The position numbers and the translations under genes are program-made. From an uncultured Lachnospiraceae bacterium (lineage in GTDB: Bacteria; Bacillota; Clostridia; Lachnospirales; Lachnospiraceae), in assembly GCA_947565425.1 (NCBI GenBank), contig CANOFW010000009.1, positions 42,747 to 106,746 on the forward strand: 64,000 bases of DNA, written 5' to 3'. Under the pieces are notes generated by a model, which was not told where the DNA came from, did no database searches, and saw only the letters and a list, made by a program, of their open reading frames with translations. Positions 43,859 through 53,460 of this stretch are shown in pieces (position 1 is the first letter of the stretch; each line of letters starts with the position of its first letter).

Positions 43859-46800
43859 ATGTACCACTGTCATGTACATTTTTATCTGCTTGGCAAACAG
43901 AGCAGAATCTTTGAAATTATGAAGGAGATGCCCCCTCTTGAACACTTTGCTCATGAATATATGGAAAGCAGCGAGCCGAAGCAGGAATTGACGGCGAAGG
44001 CAGACGTAATTATTGCCAATCTGTATGCGCTGGAAGCGAAAGCCGTTGTAAAGGAGCTTATTCAGGCAAAGTCAGAAGAGGCGGAGCTTATTTTACTGGC
44101 AGAGAAAGAGCAAATCGACGTTCTTACAGACGAGTTTGCAGACGTAAAAGATATTTGGATTTGCCCCATGCAGGAAGAGGAAGTGCGTTTCCGTTTTCTC
44201 AGGTGGCAGCAAGATTATAAGAAGGGGAAGGATTTTTGGGAAGCCCGCCATTTTTGGGAGGCGACCATCAATAATATTCCTAACCTGATTTGGTATAAGG
44301 ATAAAAACGGCATTCATGAGAAGGTGAATGATAGCTTCTGCATGACGGTTAATAAGACGAAGGAGCAGGTGGAAGGACAAGGGCATGCTTATATCTGGGA
44401 TGTGGAACAGGATGACCCGGCATGTATTGAGTCGGAGCGGGAGGTTATGGAGAGCCGCAAGACCTGTGTTTCGGAAGAGATTATTCAGACAGGGGCGGGG
44501 GAGCGTACATTGACAACGTATAAATCCCCGCTTTATGATGTGGATGGCAGCGTCATGGGAACAGTAGGCGTAGCAATTGATGTGACGCAGGAACGTTTGT
44601 ATGAACAGGAAATTATACAGAAGAACCAGACGTTAGAGAAAATATTCACGTCCATAGACTGCGGTGTGATGCTTCACACGTTGGACGGGAAAGTTGTTGT
44701 CAATGCGAATCGTGCCGCACTGAAGATCCTTGGATATGAGTCGCTGGATGAATTAATGGCAGATGACTTTGATTTGGTGGCCAAGACCGTTATAGAGGAA
44801 GACAGGCAAAAGCTTAGAAGATGCATTATGGAGCTGGAGAAAGAAGGAGACACGGTCAGCACGGAATACCGTATACGCCATAAAGATGGAGAAATTCTGC
44901 ATATTATGGGCAGTGTGAAAATTATAGAAGAGAATGGGAATTTGTATTATCAACGGTTCCTTCTGGATTGTACGGCACAGAAGCTTCAGGAGAAGAGGAA
45001 CGAGAAACGCCAGGAAGAATTGATTCATGCACTGAGCATTGATTACAACATTGTCTGTTGTTTTGATCTTGACTTAGATTTGGGGATTGCGCTTCGTAAC
45101 AATGAGGAGGAGGGGCGTGCTTTTGCTCCCGATGAAAAAGGCAGGCTCTCTTTCGAGAGAAGTATGGAGAATTACATAGAACAATTTGTACATAGAGATG
45201 ACAGAGAGATGTTCCGGGAGAATATTGCTCCAGAATTTTTGCGGAAGGAATTATCGGAGAAGAAGCAGCATTATGTGAATTATCGAGCCGTCTTGCAGGA
45301 GGAAACAAAATACTTCCAGCTCAAGGTAGTGCGTACTGGAGGCTGGAGTGAGAAGCATGGGATTGTTGTAGGCATCCGTTGCGTAGACGAGGAGACCCGC
45401 AGTGAGATGGAGAAGAAGGCGCTGCTGGAAAATGCTTTGCGGCAGGCGAATCAGGCAAGTAAGGCAAAGAGTATCTTCTTGTCAAATATGTCCCATGATA
45501 TCCGTACGCCGATGAATGCTATTGTTGGTTTCACAGCGCTTGCCATCACACATATTGATGAGCGCGATCAGGTGGAAGAATATCTCAAGAAGATTATGAC
45601 GTCGGGCAATCATTTGTTGAGCTTAATTAATGACGTTTTGGATATGAGCCGTATTGAGAGCGGTAAGATGCATGTGGATGAGAAGCCGTGTAGTTTGCCG
45701 GATATCCTTCACAGTCTGCGTAATATCTTACAGGCGGATATCCGTGCCAAGCAGTTGGATTTGTATATTGACGCCGTGGATGTTGTAGATGAAGAAATTT
45801 ATTGTGATAAGCTGCGATTGAATCAGGTGCTTTTGAATCTTTTAAGTAATGCGGTTAAGTATACAGGCGCAGGCGGTATGATAAGCATGCGTATTATCCA
45901 GAAGGCTGGCGCGCCGAACGGTTATGCCAACTATGAATTTAATATCAGGGATAACGGTATCGGCATGAGCGAGGAGTTTGTAGCGCACATTTTTGAGCCG
46001 TTTGAGCGTGAAAAGAGTTCCACGAACAGCGGAATTCAGGGAACGGGTCTTGGTATGGCGATTACCAAGAATATTGTCGATATGATGAATGGTACAATTG
46101 AGGTGAAAAGCGAGCAGAATTCCGGTACAGAGGTTAAGGTTTGCTTTACGTTCCAGTTGAATGCCGATGTGAAGGAACCGGAAGATATACCGGAACTGAA
46201 GAATTGCCGGGCGTTGGTGGTGGATGATGATTTCAATACCTGCGATAGTGTAACCTATATGCTGACACAGGTTGGTATGCGTGCGGAATGGACGCTGTCG
46301 GGCAAGGAGGCTTTGCTGCGTACCCGTCAGGCGGTCAGCAGAGGAGATAATTATACGGTTTATGTAGTGGACTGGATGTTGCCTGACATGAATGGCCTTG
46401 AGGTTACCAGGCGAATCCGCAAGGAGATGGGGGAAGAAGTGCCCATTATCCTGCTGACAGCATATGATTGGCTGGACATTGAGGATGAAGCGAAGGAGGC
46501 AGGTGTAACAGCATTTTGCAGCAAGCCGCTGTTCTATTCAGAACTGCACCGTTGCTTACATTCTCTTGTGTATATAGAGGAAGAAGAGAAAGAGAATAAA
46601 GAGGATGAAAAGCAGAAAGAGAAGCGTCATACCGGACGCATTCTGCTGGCGGAGGACAATGAGCTGAACCAGGAAATTGCCACCGTCATTCTTGAGGATG
46701 CGGGCTTTAGCGCAGAAGTAGCAGAGAATGGGCAGATTGCGGTGGATATGCTGCAAAATTCAGAACCGGGATATTACCAGCTTGTGCTGATGGACGTGCA

Positions 46801-47008
46801 GATGCCGGTGATGAACGGTTATGAGGCGACAAGAAAAATCCGTGCATTGGAGGATCCGAAGTTGTCGAAGATTCCTATCTTTGCTATGACGGCAAATGCA
46901 TTTGAAGAGGATAAAAAAGAGGCGTTAGCTTGCGGGATGAATGGGCATTTGGCGAAGCCGATTGAGATTGAGGTGCTGTTTGAGACTTTGAACAGAGTAA
47001 TGCGGTAA
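43859..47008 (+). CDS. Hybrid sensor histidine kinase with PAS and two receiver domains
   Basis: The 1,049-residue product has an N-terminal receiver-like region (1-115, no clear Asp), PAS 1 near 140-255 (NIPNLIWYKDKNGIHEKVND), PAS 2 near 265-380 (SIDCGVMLHTLDGKVVVNAN), and a third degenerate PAS. HisKA follows with NMSHDIRTPMNAIVGFTALA, then HATPase with NQVLLNLLSNAVKYT, NGIGM and GTGLGMAITKNIV. Receiver 1 has Asp in VVDWMLPDMNG, receiver 2 in LVLMDVQMPVMNGYEATRKI. There is no Hpt or TM helix, so the sensor is cytosolic and must pass phosphate on through a separate Hpt. AAGGAGG precedes the ATG. Confidence 0.9.
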   Translation: MYHCHVHFYLLGKQSRIFEIMKEMPPLEHFAHEYMESSEPKQELTAKADVIIANLYALEAKAVVKELIQAKSEEAELILLAEKEQIDVLTDEFADVKDIWICPMQEEEVRFRFLRWQQDYKKGKDFWEARHFWEATINNIPNLIWYKDKNGIHEKVNDSFCMTVNKTKEQVEGQGHAYIWDVEQDDPACIESEREVMESRKTCVSEEIIQTGAGERTLTTYKSPLYDVDGSVMGTVGVAIDVTQERLYEQEIIQKNQTLEKIFTSIDCGVMLHTLDGKVVVNANRAALKILGYESLDELMADDFDLVAKTVIEEDRQKLRRCIMELEKEGDTVSTEYRIRHKDGEILHIMGSVKIIEENGNLYYQRFLLDCTAQKLQEKRNEKRQEELIHALSIDYNIVCCFDLDLDLGIALRNNEEEGRAFAPDEKGRLSFERSMENYIEQFVHRDDREMFRENIAPEFLRKELSEKKQHYVNYRAVLQEETKYFQLKVVRTGGWSEKHGIVVGIRCVDEETRSEMEKKALLENALRQANQASKAKSIFLSNMSHDIRTPMNAIVGFTALAITHIDERDQVEEYLKKIMTSGNHLLSLINDVLDMSRIESGKMHVDEKPCSLPDILHSLRNILQADIRAKQLDLYIDAVDVVDEEIYCDKLRLNQVLLNLLSNAVKYTGAGGMISMRIIQKAGAPNGYANYEFNIRDNGIGMSEEFVAHIFEPFEREKSSTNSGIQGTGLGMAITKNIVDMMNGTIEVKSEQNSGTEVKVCFTFQLNADVKEPEDIPELKNCRALVVDDDFNTCDSVTYMLTQVGMRAEWTLSGKEALLRTRQAVSRGDNYTVYVVDWMLPDMNGLEVTRRIRKEMGEEVPIILLTAYDWLDIEDEAKEAGVTAFCSKPLFYSELHRCLHSLVYIEEEEKENKEDEKQKEKRHTGRILLAEDNELNQEIATVILEDAGFSAEVAENGQIAVDMLQNSEPGYYQLVLMDVQMPVMNGYEATRKIRALEDPKLSKIPIFAMTANAFEEDKKEALACGMNGHLAKPIEIEVLFETLNRVMR

Positions 47009-47116
47009 GCGCATGGTAATGTTGTCTGAACAACCGGATTTCAAATATTCATACCGAAAGTGTTTATTTTTCTCATGGATGGGCATACTTCTTAAAAAAG
47101 AGAAGGAGCGCTCGAT

Positions 47117-47275
47117 ATGGACAGATATTTATGTGAGCCCTGCGGTTATGTATACGATCCCAAGGTTGGGGATCCCGACCATGATATACCGCCGGGAACA
47201 GCCTTTGAGGACTTGCCGGACGACTGGTTATGTCCCTGGTGTGGGCTGGGCAAAGAAGTATTTGTGAAGGAGTAA
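47117..47275 (+). CDS. Rubredoxin
   Basis: A 52-residue iron protein: [20 protein letters not shown], then [20 protein letters not shown] and [10 protein letters not shown]. The paired CxxC(G) motifs bind one Fe in a four-Cys site. It carries electrons in oxidative-stress defence of anaerobes. The start ATG 47117 follows AAGGAGCG. It is short and easily missed; it sits between the hybrid kinase and the DHH gene, with its own hairpin terminator. Confidence 0.95.
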   Translation: MDRYLCEPCGYVYDPKVGDPDHDIPPGTAFEDLPDDWLCPWCGLGKEVFVKE

Positions 47276-47279
47276 TTTG

Positions 47280-47331
47280 AACGCCTCTGAAGCAGGAAGA
47301 ATTTACAATGCTTTAGGGGCGTTGCTTTTTT
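47280..47331 (+). terminator. Terminator after rubredoxin
   Basis: AACGCCTCTGAAGC pairs with GCTTTAGGGGCGTT around 16 bases, then GCTTTTTT. Confidence 0.75.
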
Positions 47332-47408
47332 GCGAAAAATTCATTGCGGTTATAGGTATTTATGATATAATTTATTTAAGTGAAAACAATGGCGAGGAGG
47401 AATTTAAA

Positions 47409-48332
47409 GTGAGATTAGTTACCCGTTCGGATTTTGATGGATTGGTCTGCGGTGCATTGTTGTTGGAAGCAGGAATCATTGATAGTTGGAAGTTTGCGCA
47501 TCCCAAGGATTTGCAGGATGGCTTAGTGGAAGTGAATGAGAATGACTGCCTGGCAAATGTACCTTATGTGGAAGGCTGTGGACTGTGGTTTGACCATCAT
47601 TCCAGTGAGCATGAGAGGTTGGCATTGGAGGGCAAATATAAGGGAGAGAGCCGGATTACGCCTTCCTGCGCAAGAATTATCTATGAGTATTACGGAGGGA
47701 AGGAGCGTTTCCCGCAGTTTGACGAGATGATGGAGGCAGTGGATAAAGTAGATTCCGGCAATTTGACAATCGACGAGGTTATGAATCCAAAGGGATGGAT
47801 TCTGGTAGGATTTTTGATGGATCCCAGGACGGGACTTGGAAGATGGAGGCAGTTTACAATTCCTAATTACCGTTTGATGGAGGTGTTGATGGAGGCATGC
47901 CGCACCATGTCCACAGAAGAGATTCTCAATCTTTCTGATGTACAGGAGAGAATTGAAGTATACTGGGAGCAGGCGGAGAAGTTTAAAGAGATGGTGAAGA
48001 AATACACCAGGGTGGAAGGCAATGTTATTATTTCTGACCTGAGGGGCGTAGATCCCATTTATACGGGAAATCGTTTCATGATTTATAGCATGTATCCAGA
48101 ACAGAATATTTCCGCATGGATTGTAAGCGGGCGCGGCGGTCAGGGATGTTCGGCGGCTGTCGGCTACAGCATTCTCAACAGGACTTGTGAGGTTAATGTG
48201 GGAAGCTTAATGTTAAAGTATAACGGTGGCGGACATAAGAAGGTCGGCACCTGTCAGTTTTCTAATGAAACGATGGATACGGAGTTGCCGAAGATGCTGG
48301 CGGAGCTTTGTGAAATGGCGAATAAATCATGA
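47409..48332 (+). CDS. DHH family phosphoesterase
   Basis: The 307-residue product starts at GTG 47409 with GCGAGGAGG at 47392-47400; longer frames lie in the rubredoxin terminator. DHH motifs: RLVTRSDFDGLVCGALL at the N-terminus, CGLWFDHHSSEHERL (the DHH), and DSGNLTIDEVMNPKGWILV. The DHHA1-like GGHKKVGTCQFSN follows near the C-terminus. Family members hydrolyse exopolyphosphate, nanoRNA or cyclic dinucleotides; the exact substrate is not determinable here. Confidence 0.8.
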   Translation: MRLVTRSDFDGLVCGALLLEAGIIDSWKFAHPKDLQDGLVEVNENDCLANVPYVEGCGLWFDHHSSEHERLALEGKYKGESRITPSCARIIYEYYGGKERFPQFDEMMEAVDKVDSGNLTIDEVMNPKGWILVGFLMDPRTGLGRWRQFTIPNYRLMEVLMEACRTMSTEEILNLSDVQERIEVYWEQAEKFKEMVKKYTRVEGNVIISDLRGVDPIYTGNRFMIYSMYPEQNISAWIVSGRGGQGCSAAVGYSILNRTCEVNVGSLMLKYNGGGHKKVGTCQFSNETMDTELPKMLAELCEMANKS

Positions 48333-48408
48333 GTTTGTTGGCTGTAATACAGCCAGTTGTTGTAACGGGAAACGTTTCATTTATAATTACATATGGTACT
48401 TTTGGGCT

Positions 48409-48441
48409 GGCATTTCCGGGTCGCGGAGATGCCTTTTTTTT
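48409..48441 (+). terminator. Terminator after the DHH gene
   Basis: GGCATTTCCG with CGGAGATGCC around GGTCG, then TTTTTTTT. Confidence 0.85.
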
Positions 48442-48544
48442 CTAAAATTCTCTTAGGAATAGGCTTCCAAAATTCATAAATTTATGGTATGATATGAAGG
48501 ATAATATTTTATCAATACTAATTCAAAAAGCGGAGGAATTTAAG

Positions 48545-50221
48545 ATGGGTAATGTTCAGAAATCGAGGGGGCGAAAGCGTAGAAATAATGGGGGGATTGG
48601 GCTTAAAGTAGGTCTTGTTGTAGCAATTATGCAGATTATTTCCGTCGTTTTGGTATTGTCTGTCTGTGTTTCTATATTCAATACGATGGTAAACAGAATG
48701 CTGCGTGAACGTTGTACAAATGGTACGAATGTATTGGCGCATGAATTGAGCAGGGCGTCAGAAGGCGATGATATGAACGCGATGCTTGATGGGCTGAAAA
48801 GCCGTATGGGATGTGAGTTTACGATTTTCGAGGGTGATATGCGTAAGTATAGCACGGTGATGCAGGATGGTGAGCGCGTGGTAGGCACGCCTCTGGCGCC
48901 TGAGTTGAGCGAAATTGTAATTGAGAAGGGCGAGGCTTATGTGGGCGAGGCGGAAATTGCCGGCAATCTTTATCGGTGTTCCTATGTTCCTACGAAAGAT
49001 GACAGTGGTCAGGTAATCGGTTTGATTTTTGCTGGTATATCGGAAGAGACGGCAAAAGAGGAGACTGCTACCGGCGTCATGTTATCCATGATTACAGCTG
49101 CAATCGCAATTTTTGTTTCTATCATTTTACTGGCAATTTACATAAGGCTGCGCGTGTCTGGTCCGTTGGGCAAGATTACTCGCATGGCAGAGGAATTGGA
49201 AACTGGTGATTTAGGATTAGATAGCGGTGTAGAAATAAAAGCAGGCGTCTATTCTAATGATGAGATTGGAGAACTCGGCAAGATTTTTGAAGATACGATT
49301 CGCCGTATGAGAGTCTATATCGGCGAGATTGGCGATGTATTAGGTTCCATCGCCGATGGTAATCTCACACATGATGCTGTTCAGGAATATGTGGGAGATT
49401 TCCAGTCTATTAAGAATTCGTTAGACAGTATTCAAGGTCAGATGAATAATACAATGGGTCAGATTACAGCAAGCGCTGGTCAGATTTCCGTTGGGTCTGA
49501 TCAAGTATCTAGCAGCGCACAGGTATTGGCGCAGGGCGCTACACAGCAGGCGAGCGCTGTTGAGGAGATTTCTGCAACGGTTGCCGATATCTCTGAGAAT
49601 TCAAAGAGGACGTCAGAAGCTGCTGCGGAGGTGGGCGAGTATGTCAACAAGGCAGGCGCTCAGCTTGGCGTTAGTATGGAATATGTGAAGGAATTGAATG
49701 ACGCGATGGAGAATATTTCTAATTCCTCACAGGAAATCAGTACGATTATTTCTACAATTGAAAACATTGCTTTCCAGATAAATATTCTTGCTTTGAATGC
49801 TTCGGTGGAAGCTGCTCGTGCAGGCACCGCAGGCAGAGGATTTGCAGTTGTGGCAGAGGAAGTGAGTAATCTTGCTTCCAAATCAGATGAAGCGGCAAAG
49901 GCGACGAAGGATTTAATCGAGGATTCGATTGTGGCGGTTACGAAGGGTAGTCAGGTGGTGAATAATGTCACAGATTCCTTAAATCAAACGAATCATCATG
50001 CTGGCAATGTGACGTCTCAGATGAGCGTGGTTGTGGAAGCAGTGGAGAAGCAGACAGTTGCTCTTTCTCAGCTTACGGAGGGTATGAACCAGATTTCTGC
50101 TGTAGTGCAGACCAACTCTGCGACCAGTGAAGAGTGTGCCGCTGCCAGTGAAGAGTTGTCATCTCAGGCAAGTTTGCTGAAGAACTTAATGAGTTCTTTC
50201 AAATTGAAGATTCGCCGGTAA
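48545..50221 (+). CDS. Methyl-accepting chemotaxis protein
   Basis: The 558-residue receptor has TM1 about 20-46 (LKVGLVVAIMQIISVVLVLS) and an outside cache-type sensor (ANGTNVLAHEL to TKDDSGQVIGLIFAGI). TM2 is about 185-205 (MITAAIAIFVSIILLAIYI), then HAMP (RLRVSGPLGKITRMAEELE). The long signalling coiled coil has the conserved tip AFQINILALNASVEAARAGT and GRGFAVVAEEVSNLASKS. The start is ATG 48545 with GCGGAGGA; the frame to 48494 lacks a site. The gene stands alone between terminators. Confidence 0.94.
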   Translation: MGNVQKSRGRKRRNNGGIGLKVGLVVAIMQIISVVLVLSVCVSIFNTMVNRMLRERCTNGTNVLAHELSRASEGDDMNAMLDGLKSRMGCEFTIFEGDMRKYSTVMQDGERVVGTPLAPELSEIVIEKGEAYVGEAEIAGNLYRCSYVPTKDDSGQVIGLIFAGISEETAKEETATGVMLSMITAAIAIFVSIILLAIYIRLRVSGPLGKITRMAEELETGDLGLDSGVEIKAGVYSNDEIGELGKIFEDTIRRMRVYIGEIGDVLGSIADGNLTHDAVQEYVGDFQSIKNSLDSIQGQMNNTMGQITASAGQISVGSDQVSSSAQVLAQGATQQASAVEEISATVADISENSKRTSEAAAEVGEYVNKAGAQLGVSMEYVKELNDAMENISNSSQEISTIISTIENIAFQINILALNASVEAARAGTAGRGFAVVAEEVSNLASKSDEAAKATKDLIEDSIVAVTKGSQVVNNVTDSLNQTNHHAGNVTSQMSVVVEAVEKQTVALSQLTEGMNQISAVVQTNSATSEECAAASEELSSQASLLKNLMSSFKLKIRR

Positions 50222-50288
50222 AAGGCAGTAAATGTGGGGTTGTTGCAAGAAAAAATTAAGAAAATAATTATATAAATTGAACAAACAG

Positions 50289-50334
50289 CACCCTTGTTTT
50301 GATACTATATTTGTGTCAAAACAAGGGTGTTTTT
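50289..50334 (+). terminator. Terminator after the chemotaxis receptor
   Basis: CACCCTTGTTTTGA pairs with TCAAAACAAGGGTG around 13 bases, then TTTTTAT. Confidence 0.9.
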
Positions 50335-50362
50335 ATGTTTTATGCAAGGAGGAAGGATTACT

Positions 50363-50485
50363 ATGAGCCACAAAAGCTCGTATGATGTGTGGCATTAAAG
50401 ATATGTAGGAAAAGAAGCTGCCAATGAAATTTACGAAAGAGAAATTTGCTTGGAGGAATATTTAGACGGGCAAAATTCACAATAG
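50363..50485 (+). pseudogene. Small ORF interrupted by an in-frame stop
   Basis: ATG 50363 follows a strong AAGGAGGAAGG and encodes SHKSSYDVWH, then TAA. The same frame continues RYVGKEAANEIYEREICLEE and YLDGQNSQ before the next stop. One nonsense change would convert a 40-residue protein into an 11-residue one. I do not recognise the protein. The rest of the 340-base gap to the LacI gene holds no ORF. Confidence 0.4.
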
Positions 50486-50671
50486 ACAAAACAAATTTTT
50501 AGAGAACTATGTTCTTTTTAGTAATATAAAAACTTTTTATAAAATTTTTGAATTTTTGTACGCTAATTATTTTAAGATATGATATAATAATGTGCGGAGT
50601 GCTGAAAAAGGTATGTTTCAGTCGATTGCTTTTCATTTGTCATATTGGTTAAATAGAGAGGACAAAAAGTT

Positions 50672-51685
50672 ATGAAGGTAAATATTCGTAGAATCAGTGA
50701 AGATACCGGGTTTTCCATGTCCACCGTATCGAATGCGCTGAATCACAAAAAAGGAGTGAATAAAGAGACTGCTGAGAAGATTCTCAAGACAGCGCAGAAG
50801 CTTGGTTATCGCATGGAAGAGGAAATCACCAAAATCCGTTTTGTGATATTTCGTAGAGATGGATTGATAATTGATGAAAGTTTTTTTCATCCGGCAGTCA
50901 TCGAGGGGGTGGAGCGTCAGGCAAAGCTTATGGGATATGAGATGGTATTCTGCTATGTGGATATCAATGATGCGGATTACCGGGAGCAGCTTGCCGATAT
51001 TTTGACAGATATGCAGAGTGCGGTAATTCTTTTGGGAACGGAGATGCTTGAAGAAGATTACGAACCCTATGCCGGCGCACAAAACCGCATTGTTTTGCTG
51101 GATGGCCGCAGCGAGAAATATGCATTCAACAGCGTACTGATTAACGATACAGAGGCTGCTGTAGAGGCTATGGAATATCTGGTTCAAAAAGGGCATACAA
51201 GAATCGGTTACTTGCGGGGGGAGTCCCGTATACAGGCATTTCGTTCTCGTGAAAAAGGCTACTATCAGGTGATGAATCAACATGGGTATCCGGTGCAGGC
51301 GCAATACATTGCAACGGTTGGAACGAGAATTGAGACTGCATATCAGAAGATGAAAGAATACCTTTGCCGGACGAAAGAGGTGCCAACGGCATTTTTCGCA
51401 GATAACGATGTGATAGCCATTGGCAGTATGCAGGCGATGAAGGAGTGCGGCTATCAGATTCCAGAAGATATTTCAGTAATTGGTTTCGATGATATTGCTT
51501 ATGGAATGGTGTCAGATCCACCGTTGTCTACTGTTCATGTGTATAAGCAGGAGTTAGGAGCGAGAGCGGTTCGAGAATTATTGTCTGCGGATGGCAAAAA
51601 CAGTGAGGCAAAGGTGAAAATTCAAGTCTGTGCGGAATTTATAGAGCGTGGAAGTGTAAAAGAAATAAAAGACGGATGTAACTGA
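50672..51685 (+). CDS. rbsR: LacI family regulator of the ribose operon
   Basis: The 337-residue product has an N-terminal LacI helix-turn-helix (NIRRISEDTGFSMSTVSNAL then NHKKGVNKETAEKILKTAQK) and a periplasmic-binding-like effector domain. That domain contains EGVERQAKLMGYEMVFCYVD, KGHTRIGYLRGESRIQAF, TAFFADNDVIAIGSMQAMKE and SVIGFDDIAYG. It precedes rbsKDACB in the same orientation with a 390-base gap, so it most likely represses that operon with ribose as inducer. The symbol rests on context. Confidence 0.85.
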   Translation: MKVNIRRISEDTGFSMSTVSNALNHKKGVNKETAEKILKTAQKLGYRMEEEITKIRFVIFRRDGLIIDESFFHPAVIEGVERQAKLMGYEMVFCYVDINDADYREQLADILTDMQSAVILLGTEMLEEDYEPYAGAQNRIVLLDGRSEKYAFNSVLINDTEAAVEAMEYLVQKGHTRIGYLRGESRIQAFRSREKGYYQVMNQHGYPVQAQYIATVGTRIETAYQKMKEYLCRTKEVPTAFFADNDVIAIGSMQAMKECGYQIPEDISVIGFDDIAYGMVSDPPLSTVHVYKQELGARAVRELLSADGKNSEAKVKIQVCAEFIERGSVKEIKDGCN

Positions 51686-52015
51686 TAATATTTTTGAAAA
51701 TATAGTTAGGATATAGGACTGATGTATGAGGAAGAATACAGAGGTTCTATTTTTTTATCTTACAGGAAATGTCTTGTCAATCTAAAGCGTGAAAGCGTAT
51801 TTTCGACAGGACAAAATCTTTCTGTGAGCAATACGAAATTTTTATTAAAAATATCGAAAAATTTATATAATATATTTTGCGCGTCTGAAACGAATAAACT
51901 TATAAAAGTATGAAAATTGAAAACATTATCTAGTAAAAATGGATAAAAAATGACATAAAAACCTGTACAATATAGACGAATTACAGATAAAAAGTAAATA
52001 AAATAAAAATAAGTA
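51686..52015 (+). promoter_or_regulatory. AT-rich control region before rbsK
   Basis: About 330 bases without a convincing gene. GTGAAAGCGTATTTTC at 51790-51805 resembles the TGAAAGCGTTTTCA-type cre/LacI-family operator and could bind CcpA or the local regulator. The 63-codon ORF at 51722 has no ribosome site. Confidence 0.35.
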
Positions 52016-52043
52016 TTGAAAATTTTATATAAATGTTTATAAT
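52016..52043 (+). promoter_or_regulatory. Promoter of the rbs operon
   Basis: TTGAAA, 16-base spacer, TATAAT, 37 bases before rbsK. Confidence 0.6.
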
Positions 52044-52078
52044 GTGAATTACAAGATTGGTAAAGGAGATGAAGAGTC

Positions 52079-52969
52079 ATGGGTAAGATTGGTGTAGTTG
52101 GAAGTATCAATATGGATATGACGGTAAAGGCAGAACGGATTCCGCTCAAGGGTGAAACGGTTAAGGGTGAAGACTTAAAGTACATTCCGGGAGGAAAGGG
52201 AGCGAATCAGGCTGTGGCAATGGCAAAGCTGGGTGCACAAGTTGAGATGTTCGGATGTGTGGGGGACGACGCAGCAGGAGCAAGCCTTGTTAAGAACATG
52301 CAGGAAACAGGCGTTGAGACAAAATGCATTAAAACGGTGGCGGGGACGCCGACTGGACTGGCAATGATTACAGTTGGAGACAATGATAACACGATTGTCG
52401 TTGTTGCAGGAACGAATGATGATGTAGACATCGCTTATGTCGACGAAGTGAAAGATTCCCTTCTGGAATGTGAGATTGTCCTGTTACAGCATGAAATACC
52501 GCAGGAGACCGTTGAGTATGTAATTGAATTGTGTGCCGGAAATGGTGTGAAGGTGGTCTTGAACCCAGGACCTGCACGCCCGGTAAAAAAGGAGATTTTG
52601 GAAAAAGTAACGTATCTGACGCCCAATGAACATGAAGCGGTTATCCTGTTTGGCGAGGATATTTCTTTTGAAGAAATAATGAAACAATATCCTGAAAAAT
52701 TAGTAATAACACAAGGTTCGCGGGGGGTCAGCACATGTCTTGAGAGTGGAGAAGTGATTCTGGTGCCTGCGAGAAAAGCAAATGTAGTAGATACCACTGG
52801 AGCTGGAGATACTTTAAATGGAGCTTTTACGGTAGCGATTACGGAGGGGATGGATATTGCAAAAGCCTTGGCATTTGCCAATACAGCGGCAGGGCTGTCT
52901 ACAGAAAAATTTGGCGCGCAGGGCGGAATGCCGTCTCGCGATGAAGTAAGAAAGGCGATGGAGGGGTAG
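52079..52969 (+). CDS. rbsK: Ribokinase
   Basis: Phosphorylates ribose to ribose-5-phosphate. The 296-residue PfkB-family product has the N-terminal VGSINMDMTVKAERIPLKGE, the sugar-binding GGKGANQAVAMAKLGA and the substrate lid. The C-terminal signature DTTGAGDTLNGAF carries the catalytic Asp and anion hole. AAAGGAGATG precedes ATG 52079. It is first in the rbsK-rbsD-rbsA-rbsC-rbsB order. Confidence 0.95.
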   Translation: MGKIGVVGSINMDMTVKAERIPLKGETVKGEDLKYIPGGKGANQAVAMAKLGAQVEMFGCVGDDAAGASLVKNMQETGVETKCIKTVAGTPTGLAMITVGDNDNTIVVVAGTNDDVDIAYVDEVKDSLLECEIVLLQHEIPQETVEYVIELCAGNGVKVVLNPGPARPVKKEILEKVTYLTPNEHEAVILFGEDISFEEIMKQYPEKLVITQGSRGVSTCLESGEVILVPARKANVVDTTGAGDTLNGAFTVAITEGMDIAKALAFANTAAGLSTEKFGAQGGMPSRDEVRKAMEG

Positions 52970-52972
52970 AAG

Positions 52973-53380
52973 ATGAAAAGAAACGGTATTCTAAACGCAG
53001 ATATTTCAAGGGTATTATCCTATATGGGACATACGGACACTTTGGCCGTGGGCGATTGCGGTCTTCCCATCCCCGAGGAGACGGAGCGCATTGACTTGGC
53101 GCTGAAATTAGGAGTTCCTTCTTTTTTGGAAGTGCTGACAGAAGTTGCAAACGAGATGAAGATAGAAAAGGTTGTCCTTGCCGAAGAAATTCGGGAGAAG
53201 AACCCGCGTATTTTGCAAGAAATACTGGCGCTCGTCAATAAAATGGATACGGAATGTGAAATTGAATATATATCCCATGCAGAGCTGAAGACACAGACAA
53301 AATTATGTAAGGCAGTAATTCGGACGGGTGAGACAACGCCATATGCAAATATTATCCTGCAATCCGCGTGCCTGTTCTAA
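52973..53380 (+). CDS. rbsD: D-ribose pyranase
   Basis: Interconverts pyranose and furanose forms of ribose so RbsK can use it. The 135-residue product has the family start KRNGILNADISRVLSYMGHT, then DTLAVGDCGLPIPEETERID with the conserved His/Asp. TGETTPYANIILQSACLF is at the C-terminus. It starts 3 bases after the rbsK stop. Confidence 0.95.
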   Translation: MKRNGILNADISRVLSYMGHTDTLAVGDCGLPIPEETERIDLALKLGVPSFLEVLTEVANEMKIEKVVLAEEIREKNPRILQEILALVNKMDTECEIEYISHAELKTQTKLCKAVIRTGETTPYANIILQSACLF

Positions 53381-53460
53381 ATGGAGCTGTCGAGCGAATC
53401 TGTGAATGTTAGTGTGACAGACCCTTTGGCAAATTATCAAATAAAAAAGGAGGAAGTAAG

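Noticed and set aside
47013-47267. 84-codon ORF overlapping rubredoxin
   Set aside because: It is the alternative frame of the rubredoxin gene at 47117-47275, which has both CxxC motifs and a ribosome site.
51722-51913. 63-codon ORF before rbsK
   Set aside because: No ribosome site, AT-driven composition, and it covers the likely operator region.
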